Positions 37,851-46,109 of a stretch of 64,000 nucleotides of DNA are shown one piece after another; position 1 is the first letter of the stretch; every line of letters begins with the position of its first letter. Origin of the DNA: Sphingomonas sp. Y57 (lineage in GTDB: Bacteria > Pseudomonadota > Alphaproteobacteria > Sphingomonadales > Sphingomonadaceae); contig NZ_LDES01000078.1 of assembly GCF_001015195.1 (NCBI RefSeq), positions 1-64,000 on the forward strand. Reading direction: 5' to 3'. The notes under the pieces are model-generated. The model had not been told where the DNA came from. It did no database searches and worked only from the letters and a program-made list of their open reading frames with translations. Made by a program: the position numbers and the translations under genes.

Positions 37851-38234
37851 GAAATGCTTCTCCCTGAGCGGGTTATGGCGCGGGAGACTATCGGCGGAAT
37901 CGCCCGAGGCAAGAGTGTATTACGGTGTAAAGACAGTATCTGTCTGGCCTCAGGCGCCGGCGTGCGCATCCGCGCACTTGGCTATCCTCACATAAGCTCG
38001 GGCGCGCGTTCGCGCTTGCGGAGCCCTGTCGGGCTCCGACGATCATCTCATGCGATGAGAACGGGACGCGCAGCGTCCCGCAAGGATCGGAGCCATCCGC
38101 GGACTGCCGGGGGCAGTCCGTAGGCGGAGATCGGCTCGCGAAGCGAGCCGTGGCGGCCGCCCGAGCTACTGCGAGGAAAGCCAAGCGAGGCGGATGCCTC
38201 GCGCCCGGCGCCTGAGGGCAGAGCCAAAGGAAAG
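37851..38234. repeat. Hairpin-dense non-coding stretch
   Basis: No gene is supported. Seven short palindromes lie in 38004-38201: GCGCG/CGCGC, GGAGCCC/GGGCTCC, CTCAT/ATGAG, GGGACGC/GCGTCCC, CGGACTGCC/GGCAGTCCG, GGCTCGC/GCGAGCC and CGAGGC/GCCTCG. Each has a small loop. The arms differ from one another, unlike ordinary tandem repeats. Confidence 0.65.
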
Positions 38235-38306
38235 TGGGGAGCTTCTGTTGCCCGGTGCTCCCCGAACCGCTGGATTCCGCTTCTGTTGCCCGGTGCGGAC
38301 CGAACC
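38235..38306. repeat. Two tandem hairpins with conserved loop
   Basis: Copy 1 is GGGGAGC-TTCTGTTGCCCGGT-GCTCCCC (38236 to about 38263). Copy 2 is TCCGC-TTCTGTTGCCCGGT-GCGGA (about 38276-38299). The 14-base loop and the following CGAACCGC are identical, while the stems differ but still pair. It lies just downstream of ssrA on the minus strand. Confidence 0.7.
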
Positions 38307-38310
38307 GCGC

Positions 38311-38608
38311 TTAAGCCTTGTAACGTCGTCCGTGAGGACTCAGTTACGCGGCAATCGCGAGCGCCTCGTTATCGTTGGCACTTGTAGGTTCGAACGGTTT
38401 AACGGCGCATTCAGGCCGGGCAAAAACATCGTCTTTGAATACACGTCGATCCTGGTTCGGCCCCGTCACGAGCCCCGGAAAACCGGGATTTGTGGTGGAG
38501 CCGCCGGGTACTGCCCCCGGGTCCGCTGCATCTATTCCACGACATCATTTATCGCCATAGCCGGGCGAACCCGGCACCCCCGATATAGGAGGGTGTGCAG
38601 CGGATTTG
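38311..38608 (-). ncRNA. ssrA: Permuted two-piece tmRNA
   Basis: Read on the minus strand, the acceptor piece comes first (about 38608-38493) and ends CGGCGGCTCCACCA. After a spacer of about 28 bases the coding piece begins at 38464 with GGGGCCGAACCAGGATCGAC. GGGGCCG pairs with CGGCTCC to form the tRNA-like acceptor stem. The tag frame is at 38379-38344 and reads ANDNEALAIAA-stop, a typical sphingomonad tag. The stop codon lies in a hairpin (GTAAC..GTTAC). This order, 3' half before 5' half, is the circular permutation known in alphaproteobacteria. The outer ends of both pieces are approximate. It lies about 18 bases downstream of mscL. Confidence 0.93.
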
Positions 38609-38625
38609 AAGGGCCCTCTTGCCGA

Positions 38626-39078
38626 TCAGCCCTTCTTCTTGAGTTCGGCCAGGATCTCGCGGAGCAGGACGACATCCTCGGTCGGCGCGGCGGGCTCGGC
38701 CGGCTTGGCCTCCTCGGCCTTGTTGAACCGCTGGACCGCGCGGACCAGCAGGAACACCACGAAGGCGATGAGCAGGAAGTTGACGGCGACGGTGATGAAC
38801 TGGCCGAAGCCGATCAGCGGGACGCCCGCATTCTTGAGATCGGCATAGCTGGTGACCGAGCCGGTGAAGTTGGCGGGGATCTCACCCAGCCGAATGAAGT
38901 GGCTCGAAAAGTCGAGCCCGCCGGTGAAATAGCCAATCAGCGGCATGATCAGATCGTCGGTCAGCGACGAGACGATCTTGCCGAAAGCCGCGCCGATGAT
39001 CACCGCGACGGCGAGATCGACGACATTGCCCTTGTTGATGAAGGCCTTGAAATCCTGAAACATGTTTGCGGTCCCCAT
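38626..39078 (-). CDS. mscL: Large-conductance mechanosensitive channel
   Basis: A 150-residue inner-membrane channel that opens under hypo-osmotic stress. It has the conserved N-terminal helix and TM1 ([20 protein letters not shown] then [13 protein letters not shown]), a periplasmic loop, TM2 ([20 protein letters not shown]) and the charged C-terminal helix ending [13 protein letters not shown]. The ATG at 39078 is five codons before a second candidate (MFQDF, 39063), the usual start in homologues. It is directly upstream of ssrA on the same strand. Confidence 0.96.
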   Translation of the reverse strand: MGTANMFQDFKAFINKGNVVDLAVAVIIGAAFGKIVSSLTDDLIMPLIGYFTGGLDFSSHFIRLGEIPANFTGSVTSYADLKNAGVPLIGFGQFITVAVNFLLIAFVVFLLVRAVQRFNKAEEAKPAEPAAPTEDVVLLREILAELKKKG

Positions 39079-39197
39079 GTGCTTGGCCGTGGCGCGATCA
39101 TCACCGCCATGCCATAAAGGTCAAGCAGCCCATTGAAGTTCGTTACGCCGCGCCTACCTACCCGGCCAATACAGTCGATATCAGGGAAGATCCGCAT

Positions 39198-39791
39198 ATG
39201 ACCATCGACCGCCGCTTTTCCGTCGCCCTGCTCGCTCCCGTCGCCGCGATCGCGGTCAGCGGCTGCGGCATCAACAGCGTGCCGACCGCGCAGGAGGAGG
39301 CGAAGGCGAAATGGGCCGACGTCCAGGCGCAATATCAGCGTCGCGCGGACCTGATCCCCAACCTGGTCAACACGGTGAAGGGCTATGCCGCCCAGGAGAA
39401 GACCGTGCTGACCGACGTCACCAACGCCCGCGCCCGCGCGACCGGCATCCAGCTTTCGGGCGCCGACCTGCAGGATCCGGCCAAGGTCAAGGCCTTCGCC
39501 GATGCGCAGGCCCAGCTCAGCGGATCGCTGGGCCGTCTGCTGGCCGTCTCCGAAAATTATCCCGAGCTCAAGTCGAGCGACCAGTTCCTGGCGCTGCAGA
39601 GCCAGATCGAGGGCACCGAGAACCGCATCGCCGTCGCCCGTCGCGACTATAACGAGTCGGTGCGCGCCTATAACACGCTGATCCGCACCTTCCCGACCGC
39701 GATCGGCGCCAAGGTCTTCCACGGCGCCCAGCCGATGCAGCCCTTCGAGGCCAGCGCCGGTTCCGACAAGGCGCCGACGGTACAATTCTGA
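39198..39791 (+). CDS. LemA family protein
   Basis: A 197-residue exported protein. The N-terminal signal with a lipobox-like VSGC (residues about 20-23) suggests a lipoprotein. The LemA helical domain has IPNLVNTVKGYAAQEKTVLTDV, the central AQAQLSGSLGRLLAVSENYPEL and RRDYNESVRAYNTLIRTFP. Function is poorly known; LemA genes usually neighbour TPM-domain proteins, as here. The ATG at 39198 has AGGGAAGA upstream. It is the first gene of a LemA-TPM-TPM-NUDIX run. Confidence 0.93.
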   Translation: MTIDRRFSVALLAPVAAIAVSGCGINSVPTAQEEAKAKWADVQAQYQRRADLIPNLVNTVKGYAAQEKTVLTDVTNARARATGIQLSGADLQDPAKVKAFADAQAQLSGSLGRLLAVSENYPELKSSDQFLALQSQIEGTENRIAVARRDYNESVRAYNTLIRTFPTAIGAKVFHGAQPMQPFEASAGSDKAPTVQF

Positions 39792-39801
39792 GGACAGGCG
39801 A

Positions 39802-40746
39802 ATGCCCTCCTATCATATTCCCCTCCCTTTCGAGGGAGAGGCTAGGGGTGGGTTGCGGAGCCGGAGGCTCGATGTCTCCGGCGCAGCCCTGCGCCACGAT
39901 GGAAGAGGGCTCGCTGCGCTCGCCACCCACCCCCTGACCCGTCCCTGGAAAGGGAGGGGGGTTTTGTTTGTACTCCTCCTCGCCCTGCTCTTCCTCGCCG
40001 TCCCCGCCTTCGCCCAGAACTTCCCGCCGCTGACCGGGCGCGTGGTCGATGCGGCCAAGCTGCTCTCGGCCGAGCAGCAGGCGGCGCTGACCGCGAAGCT
40101 CGAGCAGCTCGAAAAGCAGAGCGGGCGGCAGATGGTGGTGGCGACGGTGCCCAGCCTCGAGGATTATCCGATCGAGGATTATGGCTATCGGCTGGGCCGC
40201 GCCTGGGGGATCGGCGACAAGAAGGCCAATGACGGGCTGCTGCTGCTCGTCGCCCCAAATGAGCGCAAGGTACGGATCGAAGTGGGCTACGGGCTCGAAC
40301 CGATCGTCACCGATGCGCTGTCGGCGGTGATCATCCAGCGCCAGATCCTGCCGCGCTTCCGCGACGGCGACATGGCGGGCGGCATCGCCGCCGGCGCCGA
40401 CGCGCTGGTGCAACTCCTCCAGCTTCCCCCCGACGAGGCCGAGGCGCGCGCGCAGAAGATCGTCGCGGACGACCGCAAGCAGCAGGAAGGCGGCGTACCG
40501 GTCGCGCTGATCTTCTGGGTCATCGTGCTGCTGTTCATCGTCGGGTCGAGCATCGCCAGCCGCTTCGGCGGCGGGCGGCGCTATCGCGGCGGCGGCGCTG
40601 CCCCGATCGTGCTGTGGGGCCCCGGCTGGGGCGGCGACGACGATCATTGGGGCGGCGGCTCCGGCGGCGGCTGGGGTGGCGGCGGCGGCGGTTTCTCGGG
40701 CGGCGGCGGGTCGTTCGGCGGCGGCGGATCCTCGGGGAGCTGGTGA
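39802..40746 (+). CDS. TPM domain protein with repeat-coded N-terminus
   Basis: 314 residues from the ATG at 39802, which has AGGA seven bases upstream. Residues about 7-53 are encoded by a family B repeat, not by conserved protein sequence. A normal signal peptide then starts (VLFVLLLALLFLAVPAFAQ, about 54-72), followed by the TPM domain (LTGRVVDAAKLLSAEQQAAL, then DNGLLLLVAP-like and GYGLEPIVTDALS segments), one membrane helix (about 233-252) and a Gly-rich tail. A TTG at 39964, preceded by GGGAGGGGG, would start just before the signal peptide and may be the real start. Stop overlaps the next gene by one base (TGATG). Confidence 0.87.
   Translation: MPSYHIPLPFEGEARGGLRSRRLDVSGAALRHDGRGLAALATHPLTRPWKGRGVLFVLLLALLFLAVPAFAQNFPPLTGRVVDAAKLLSAEQQAALTAKLEQLEKQSGRQMVVATVPSLEDYPIEDYGYRLGRAWGIGDKKANDGLLLLVAPNERKVRIEVGYGLEPIVTDALSAVIIQRQILPRFRDGDMAGGIAAGADALVQLLQLPPDEAEARAQKIVADDRKQQEGGVPVALIFWVIVLLFIVGSSIASRFGGGRRYRGGGAAPIVLWGPGWGGDDDHWGGGSGGGWGGGGGGFSGGGGSFGGGGSSGSW
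39820..39960. repeat. Family B repeat inside the TPM gene start
   Basis: TTCCCCTCCCTTTCGAGGGA at the left and CCTGGAAAGGGAGGGG at the right enclose internal palindromes (GCCGGAGGCTC, GCGCAGCCCTGCGC). The 141-base sequence is related to 50788-50918, sharing GAAAGG..GGGG and GCTCGCCACCCACCCC. Confidence 0.75.
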
Positions 40747-41426
40747 TGGCGCAGACGGTGCGTATCGACGAAGCCGACATCCAGCGCGTGACCGATGCCG
40801 TCACGGCGGCCGAGAGGCGTTCCGACGCGGAGATCGCGACGATCGTGTCGGAACGGTCGGACAGCTACAACGACGTGCCGCTGATCTGGGCGGCGCTGGT
40901 GGCGCTGCTCGCGCTCGCGGTCTACGCGGCCTTTCCGGACTTCTACATCGGCCTGCTCGATGGCGTCACCGGCGGATGGCATGTCTGGACGATGCGCGAG
41001 TGGATGACCGTGCTGGTCTTCGCGACGACCATCAAGTTCCTGGCGACGCGCTATATCGTCGGCTGGTGGCCGCTGCGCATGATCTTCACGCCGGGCCGCA
41101 CCAAGACCCGGCGGGTGCGCGCCCGCGCGGTCGCGCTGTTCAAGGCATCGACCGAGCACCGCACGCTGAGCCGCACCGGCGTGCTGCTCTACCTGTCGCT
41201 GGCCGAGCATCGCGCCGAGATCGTCGCCGACGAGGCGATCGTCGCGAAGGTCTCGCCCGATGCCTGGGGCGCGGCGATGGCGCTGCTGATCGATGGCTGC
41301 AAGGCGGGCCGCCCGGCCGACGGCATGGTCGCAGCGGTCGGCGCGATCGGCGACGTGCTGGCCGAGCATTTCCCCCGCACCGGCACCGATCCCGACGAGA
41401 TTCCGAACCGGATGATCTGCCTGTGA
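40746..41426 (+). CDS. TPM domain membrane protein
   Basis: A 226-residue protein. An N-terminal helical segment (1-45, RIDEADIQRVTDAVTAAERR) precedes two membrane helices (about 48-67 and 80-103) and a C-terminal TPM-like region (LFKASTEHRTLSRTGVLLYLS, LAEHRAEIVADEAIVAKV). It pairs with the secreted TPM protein directly upstream, whose stop codon it overlaps. Function in the family is not defined; membrane-quality or stress roles have been suggested. The start at 40746 is fixed by the overlap. Confidence 0.88.
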   Translation: MAQTVRIDEADIQRVTDAVTAAERRSDAEIATIVSERSDSYNDVPLIWAALVALLALAVYAAFPDFYIGLLDGVTGGWHVWTMREWMTVLVFATTIKFLATRYIVGWWPLRMIFTPGRTKTRRVRARAVALFKASTEHRTLSRTGVLLYLSLAEHRAEIVADEAIVAKVSPDAWGAAMALLIDGCKAGRPADGMVAAVGAIGDVLAEHFPRTGTDPDEIPNRMICL

Positions 41427-41950
41427 GCGCAGACCCCGTCGAGATCATGTGGCAGGGCCGCTTCATCACGGCCAAGCGCGAAGGCAAATGGGAATATGTC
41501 GGGCGGGCGCGCAATATCCGCGCGGCGGTGATCCTGGCGATCGACGACGGCCATGTCCTGCTCGTCGAGCAATATCGCGTGCCGCTGAAGCGCGCCTGCA
41601 TCGAGCTTCCGGCCGGGCTGATCGGCGACGAGACCGAAGGCGAGGGCGCCGAGATCGCGGCCGCCCGCGAACTGGAGGAGGAGACCGGCTATCGCGCCGC
41701 GCGGATCGAGGAGATCGGCGAATTCTCCTCCTCGCCCGGCATGGTGTCGGAGACCTTCACGCTGGTCCGCGCCACCGGGCTCGAGCGCGTCCATGACGGC
41801 GGCGGGGTCGAGGGCGAGGATATCATCGTCCATCGCGTGCCGCTCGACGGCGTCGCGGCCTTCGTCTCGGCGCAGCGTGCGCTGGGCAAGATGATCGACG
41901 TCAGGCTGCTGCTGCTGCTCGGCGGCGGGATAGTGGCGGAAGCCCGATAG
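41423..41950 (+). CDS. NUDIX hydrolase, ADP-ribose pyrophosphatase-like
   Basis: A 175-residue cytosolic protein. The NUDIX box fits G-x5-E-x7-REU-x-EE-x-GU in GDETEGEGAEIAAARELEEE followed by TGY (about 73-95). VLLVEQYRVPLKRACIELPAG before it and SSSPGMVSETFTLVRATGL after it are typical of ADP-ribose/NDP-sugar pyrophosphatases. The GTG at 41423 overlaps the stop of the TPM gene (GTGA). It is last in the LemA-TPM-TPM-NUDIX run; the functional link is not obvious. Confidence 0.9.
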   Translation: MSADPVEIMWQGRFITAKREGKWEYVGRARNIRAAVILAIDDGHVLLVEQYRVPLKRACIELPAGLIGDETEGEGAEIAAARELEEETGYRAARIEEIGEFSSSPGMVSETFTLVRATGLERVHDGGGVEGEDIIVHRVPLDGVAAFVSAQRALGKMIDVRLLLLLGGGIVAEAR

Positions 41951-41986
41951 ACGCCCTTCCGGCTTCCGAGGGATGGCGCGAAAGCG

Positions 41987-42286
41987 TCAGAGGTTGATCG
42001 GCCCAACCATGAAATTGTCGGCATAGGCCTGGAGCTTGAGCGTCCGTTCCGGGCCCGGGACGACATGGGCGGTCAGCCCCTCGCGCTCGGCATAGGCCCT
42101 GGCGGCCTCCAGCGACGGGAAGGACAGGCGAACCTGGCCGCGGGTGTCGCCCGATCCGGCCCAGCCGGTCAGCGGGTCGGGGCGCTTCGGCTCGGCCGGC
42201 TCATATTCGAGCACCCAGCTGTTGGTGCGCGCGCGGCCCGACTGCATCGCGTTCTTGATCCGCTGATAGATACGTGCGTGCGCCAT
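41987..42286 (-). CDS. NDUFS4-like complex I accessory protein
   Basis: A 99-residue protein of the 'ETC complex I subunit conserved region' family. It has the N-terminal ARIYQRIKNAMQSGRARTNSW, WVLEYEP, PLTGWAGSGDTRGQVRLSF and YAEREGLTAHVVPG, all matching the bacterial homologue of mitochondrial NDUFS4 found in alphaproteobacteria, which stabilises NADH:quinone oxidoreductase. The ATG at 42286 is the natural start. It is not near nuo genes, as is common for this accessory subunit. Confidence 0.93.
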   Translation of the reverse strand: MAHARIYQRIKNAMQSGRARTNSWVLEYEPAEPKRPDPLTGWAGSGDTRGQVRLSFPSLEAARAYAEREGLTAHVVPGPERTLKLQAYADNFMVGPINL

Positions 42287-42356
42287 GTGACCGTTTCCGA
42301 AGAGTCCGTGTTGACCGCGCCATGCCGCAGCCCGGCGGGCCCCGTCAAGGCTGGCG

Positions 42357-44816
42357 TCAAGAACGCTGCGCCGCTTTCTTGGTCCGCAGCGTGGGATCGG
42401 CGGCGGCGGGATCGTCGGGCCAGGGATGGCGGGGATAGCGGCCCCGCATCTCCTTGGCGACCGACGCCCAGCTTCCCGCCCAGAAGCCGGGCAGGTCCTT
42501 CGTCGTCTGGATCGGCCGGCCGGCCGGCGAGGTCAGCCGCAGGGTGAGCGGCACCCGCCCGCCCGCGACCATCGGATGCGTCGACAGCCCGAACAGCACC
42601 TGCGGCCGCACCTCGACCGCCGGGCCGCCCTCGGCCGCATAGTCGATCGGGTGGCGACTGCCCGCCGGCGACTGGAGATGCTCTGGGGCGAGCCGGTCGA
42701 GCGCCTGGCGCCCATCCCAGCCGAGCAGGCCGTGGAGGGCGTTGGTCAGCTCGGCCGGCGATATGTCCGACAGACGCCGCTTGCCTTCGACGAGCGGGGC
42801 GAACCAGTCGTCGAGGGTGAGCATCAGCGTCGCATCGGACAGGTCGGGCAGCTCGCCGCCCTGTCCGGCCGCGAAGGCGGCGCGGGCGCGCAGCGCAACG
42901 ACGCCATCGGGCCAGTCGATCAGATCGAGACCGCGGGTGCGGACGGCGTCGATCAGCGCGGCGCTGATCATCGCCGGCGAGGCCGTCTCGTCGCGCCCGG
43001 CGGCGAGCAGGATCGCGCCCAATCGCCGCTCGCGCCGCGCCTCGACCGCGCCGGTCGCCGGATCGAAGCGGGCGGTGCGGCGGACCTCGATATGATCCGT
43101 GAACAGCCGCTCGACCTCGTCCGGCTCGATCGTCACCGCCGACAGGATGCGCGCGCCCGAGGCGGCACCCTGTATCTCCGCGACGGCGAGCCATTCGCTG
43201 CGGGCCAACGGCGAGGCGGGATCGAGCCGGAAGCCGCGCCCGCCGCGCGATATCCAGTCCTCGCCCGACGCCGAGCGACGCCGCGCGACCCGGTCGGGAT
43301 AGGCGAGAGCGACGCAATCGGCGATCATCGCGTCGTCGCGGCCGCCCTGCCCCGCCAGCCGCGCCCAGCGCGCGGCGAGCTGCCGCGCACCCTCTGCCCG
43401 CTTGCCGCGCTCCCCGCGCCAGCGCCGCAGCCGCAGCTCCAGATCGGCGTCCGAGCCGCCGAGCCCGCGTTCGGACAGCAGCACCGCGACCTCGGCCGCG
43501 GTCTCGGCAAAACCGCCTTCGGCGGCGCGGATCAGCATATGGCCGAGGCGCGGCGGCAGCGGTAGCGCGGCGATCGCGCGGCCATGCGCGGTCGGGCGCC
43601 CGTCCTCGTCGATCGCCTCGAGCCGCGCAAGCCGCTGGCGCGCCTCGCCGACGGCCGCCTCGGGCGGGGGATCGAGCCAGCGCAGCGTGCCGGGATCGGC
43701 GACGCCCCACAGCGCACAGTCGAGCGTCAGCGCCGACAGGTCGGTCTCCAATATCTCCGGCGGGTCGTATTTGGGCAGGCCGGCGGTCGCCGCCGCCTCC
43801 CACAGCCGATAGACCACGCCCGGCTGCTGGCGCCCCGCGCGGCCGGCGCGCTGGGTGGCCGCCGCCTGGCTGGCGCGTTCGGTGACGAGCCGGGTCATCC
43901 CCGCCGCGCGGTCGTAGCGCGGGCGGCGGGCAAGCCCCGAATCGACGACGATGCGCAGGCCGTCGATCGTGATGCTGGTCTCCGCGATCGCGGTGGCGAG
44001 CACCAGCTTGCGCTTGCCCGGCGGCGCGGGCGCGATCGCCGCGCGCTGCTCGGCGGGCTCGAGCGCGCCGTGCAAGCGGTGGAGGACGATGTCGCCGGGC
44101 AGCCCCGCTTCGAGCCGCTCGGCGGTGCGCTCGATCTCCGCCACGCCGGGCAGGAAGGCGAGAAGGCTGCCCGCTTCCTCGGCCAGCGCGCGGCGGATCG
44201 TCGCCGCCATGTCGTCCTCGATCCGCTTCTCGGCAGATCGCGGCGCGTGACGAATCTCGATGGGGTGGCTGCGCCCTTCGCTCTCGACCAGCGGCGCGCG
44301 CTCATCGGCTGTCCTGGCCATGAGCGCGGCGAAGCGCCCGCCGTCGAGCGTCGCCGACATGGCGACGAGGCGCAGGTCCGGCCGCAGCGCCGCCTGCGCG
44401 TCGAGCGCGAGGGCAAGGCCGAAATCGCTGTCGAGGCTGCGCTCATGGACCTCGTCGAACAGCACGGCGGAGACGCCGGGCAGGTCCGGGTCGGCCTGGA
44501 TGCGATTGACGAAGATGCCCTCGGTGACGACGAGGATGCGGGTGGCGGCCGACTGCTTCGCGTCGAGGCGGGTCGCATAGCCGATCGTCCGGCCGACCGG
44601 CTCGCCCGCCAGTTCCGCCATCCGCTCCGCCGCGGCGCGCGCGGCGAGGCGGCGGGGGGAGAGCAGCAATATCTGTCCCTCGCACCAGGGCTCGCCCAGC
44701 AGCGCCGGCGCCACCGCCGTCGTCTTGCCGGCGCCCGGCGGCGCGACGAGCACGGCGTTCGGCCCGTCGCGAAGCGCGGCGATCAGGTCGGGCAGGACGG
44801 CGTCGATCGGCAGCAT
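42357..44816 (-). CDS. hrpB: ATP-dependent DExH helicase HrpB
   Basis: An 819-residue SF2 helicase of the DEAH/RHA group, near the E. coli HrpB length. Motifs are I APPGAGKTT, Ia LLLSPRRLAARAAAERM, II FDEVHERSLD (DEVH box), III MSATLD, V TSITIDGLRIVVDSG and VI QRAGRAGR. The C-terminal HrpB-specific domain ends in a basic region (about 745-819). The ATG at 44816 gives MLPIDAVLPDLIAALRDG, the usual opening. A TTG at 44852 is possible. The role in RNA metabolism is presumed from the family. Confidence 0.94.
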   Translation of the reverse strand: MLPIDAVLPDLIAALRDGPNAVLVAPPGAGKTTAVAPALLGEPWCEGQILLLSPRRLAARAAAERMAELAGEPVGRTIGYATRLDAKQSAATRILVVTEGIFVNRIQADPDLPGVSAVLFDEVHERSLDSDFGLALALDAQAALRPDLRLVAMSATLDGGRFAALMARTADERAPLVESEGRSHPIEIRHAPRSAEKRIEDDMAATIRRALAEEAGSLLAFLPGVAEIERTAERLEAGLPGDIVLHRLHGALEPAEQRAAIAPAPPGKRKLVLATAIAETSITIDGLRIVVDSGLARRPRYDRAAGMTRLVTERASQAAATQRAGRAGRQQPGVVYRLWEAAATAGLPKYDPPEILETDLSALTLDCALWGVADPGTLRWLDPPPEAAVGEARQRLARLEAIDEDGRPTAHGRAIAALPLPPRLGHMLIRAAEGGFAETAAEVAVLLSERGLGGSDADLELRLRRWRGERGKRAEGARQLAARWARLAGQGGRDDAMIADCVALAYPDRVARRRSASGEDWISRGGRGFRLDPASPLARSEWLAVAEIQGAASGARILSAVTIEPDEVERLFTDHIEVRRTARFDPATGAVEARRERRLGAILLAAGRDETASPAMISAALIDAVRTRGLDLIDWPDGVVALRARAAFAAGQGGELPDLSDATLMLTLDDWFAPLVEGKRRLSDISPAELTNALHGLLGWDGRQALDRLAPEHLQSPAGSRHPIDYAAEGGPAVEVRPQVLFGLSTHPMVAGGRVPLTLRLTSPAGRPIQTTKDLPGFWAGSWASVAKEMRGRYPRHPWPDDPAAADPTLRTKKAAQRS

Positions 44817-44864
44817 GGGGAGGGGTTTGAGCAGCGAAGGCCGGCTTAGCAAGCCATCAAATGA

Positions 44865-44937
44865 TCCGTTCGTGTCGAGCGAAGTCGAGACACGTTCCGA
44901 GAGCCAACGTCCCTCGACTTCGCTCGGGACGAACGGA
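44865..44937. repeat. Inverted hairpin doublet, CGAAGTCGAG type (family D)
   Basis: TCCGTTCGTGTCGAGCGAAG and its near reverse complement CTTCGCTCGGGACGAACGGA face each other. They fill the gap between hrpB and the polyprenyl synthase gene. Confidence 0.8.
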
Positions 44938-44945
44938 GTCCCTCG

Positions 44946-45959
44946 TCAATAGGCCCGCGCGACCGCGAACTGGGCGGCTTCGATCAGCGCAGACTTGGCC
45001 TGGCTGCTGGGGAAGCTGGCGAGCGCGTCGATCGCGCGCTGGGCGTAGTGGCGGGCGCGGGCGGCGGTATCGGCGAGGGCGCCGGTGCGGCGCAGGATGC
45101 CGGTCGCGCGGACCAGGTCCTCATCCTCATTGCGCAGCCCCTCGATCGCCTCGCGCAGGAAATCGCGATCGGCGGCCTCGGCGCGGGCATAAGCGAGGAT
45201 CACCGGCAGGGTCACCTTGCCGTCGCGGAAGTCGTCGCCGGCATCCTTGCCCATCGTCGCGCCGTCCGAGACATAGTCGATCACATCGTCGACGAGCTGG
45301 AAGGCGATGCCGAGATAACGGCCATATTGGTCGAGCGCTTCCTCGACGGCCGGCTCGCGCTCCGCGACGACGGCCGCGATGCGGCAGGCGGCAGCGAACA
45401 GCACCGCGGTCTTGGCGGAGATGATCTCGAGATAGCGTTCCTCGCTGGTCTCGATCCGGCGCTGCGCGGTGAGCTGGTTCACCTCGCCCTCCGCGATCAC
45501 CGCCGAGGCGTTCGACAGGATGCGCAGCACGCGCAGCGAACCGTCCTCGACCATCAGCTCGAACGAGCGGCTGAACAGGAAATCGCCGACCAGCACGCTG
45601 GCCGCATTTCCCCAGATCATGTTGGCGGTGCTGCGGCCGCGCCGCAGGCCCGACTGGTCGACGACGTCGTCGTGGAGCAGCGTCGCAGTGTGGATGAATT
45701 CGACCGTGGCGGCGAGCTTGTGGTGCCGCTCGCCGGCATAGTCGAGCAGCTTGGCGCAGGCGAGCGTCAGCATCGGCCGCATCCGCTTGCCGCCGCCCGC
45801 GATCAGGTGGCCGGCGAGCTCGGGAATCAGCGGCACGTCCGACTGCATCCGCGTCAGGATCACGCTGTTGACCGCGTTCATGTCGGCGGCGACGAGCGCC
45901 ATGATCGGATCGAGCGAGGGCTGCGCCTCGCGGCGGATCGGGGTGACGGTCGCGGTCAT
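44946..45959 (-). CDS. Long-chain polyprenyl diphosphate synthase
   Basis: A 337-residue trans-prenyltransferase making the side chain of ubiquinone. It has GGGKRMRPMLTLACAKL, the first Asp-rich motif LLHDDVVDQSGLRRGR (DDxxD), and the second, FQLVDDVIDYVSD. Small residues upstream of the first motif fit long-chain (octa- to decaprenyl) products, as in IspB/UbiA-partner enzymes. An ATG at 45971 four codons earlier is possible; neither start has a strong ribosome-binding site. It is divergent from the chorismate mutase gene. Confidence 0.93.
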   Translation of the reverse strand: MTATVTPIRREAQPSLDPIMALVAADMNAVNSVILTRMQSDVPLIPELAGHLIAGGGKRMRPMLTLACAKLLDYAGERHHKLAATVEFIHTATLLHDDVVDQSGLRRGRSTANMIWGNAASVLVGDFLFSRSFELMVEDGSLRVLRILSNASAVIAEGEVNQLTAQRRIETSEERYLEIISAKTAVLFAAACRIAAVVAEREPAVEEALDQYGRYLGIAFQLVDDVIDYVSDGATMGKDAGDDFRDGKVTLPVILAYARAEAADRDFLREAIEGLRNEDEDLVRATGILRRTGALADTAARARHYAQRAIDALASFPSSQAKSALIEAAQFAVARAY

Positions 45960-46109
45960 GGGCGTGCCCATGGGCCGCACCGCCGCGAAAGGCAAGTCCG
46001 GAAGGCCGGTTCGGGCGCGATCCGCGCACTCGGCGCTTGCCAAGCGCGGAGTCGATCCCCGATAGGCCCCAATAGACGATGCCGCCCAAGGAATGAGGAA
46101 CGCCGCCGC

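Noticed and set aside
38004-38306. CRISPR array
   Set aside because: The palindromes have unrelated arms and there are only two copies of the tandem-hairpin unit; no regular repeat-spacer pattern exists.
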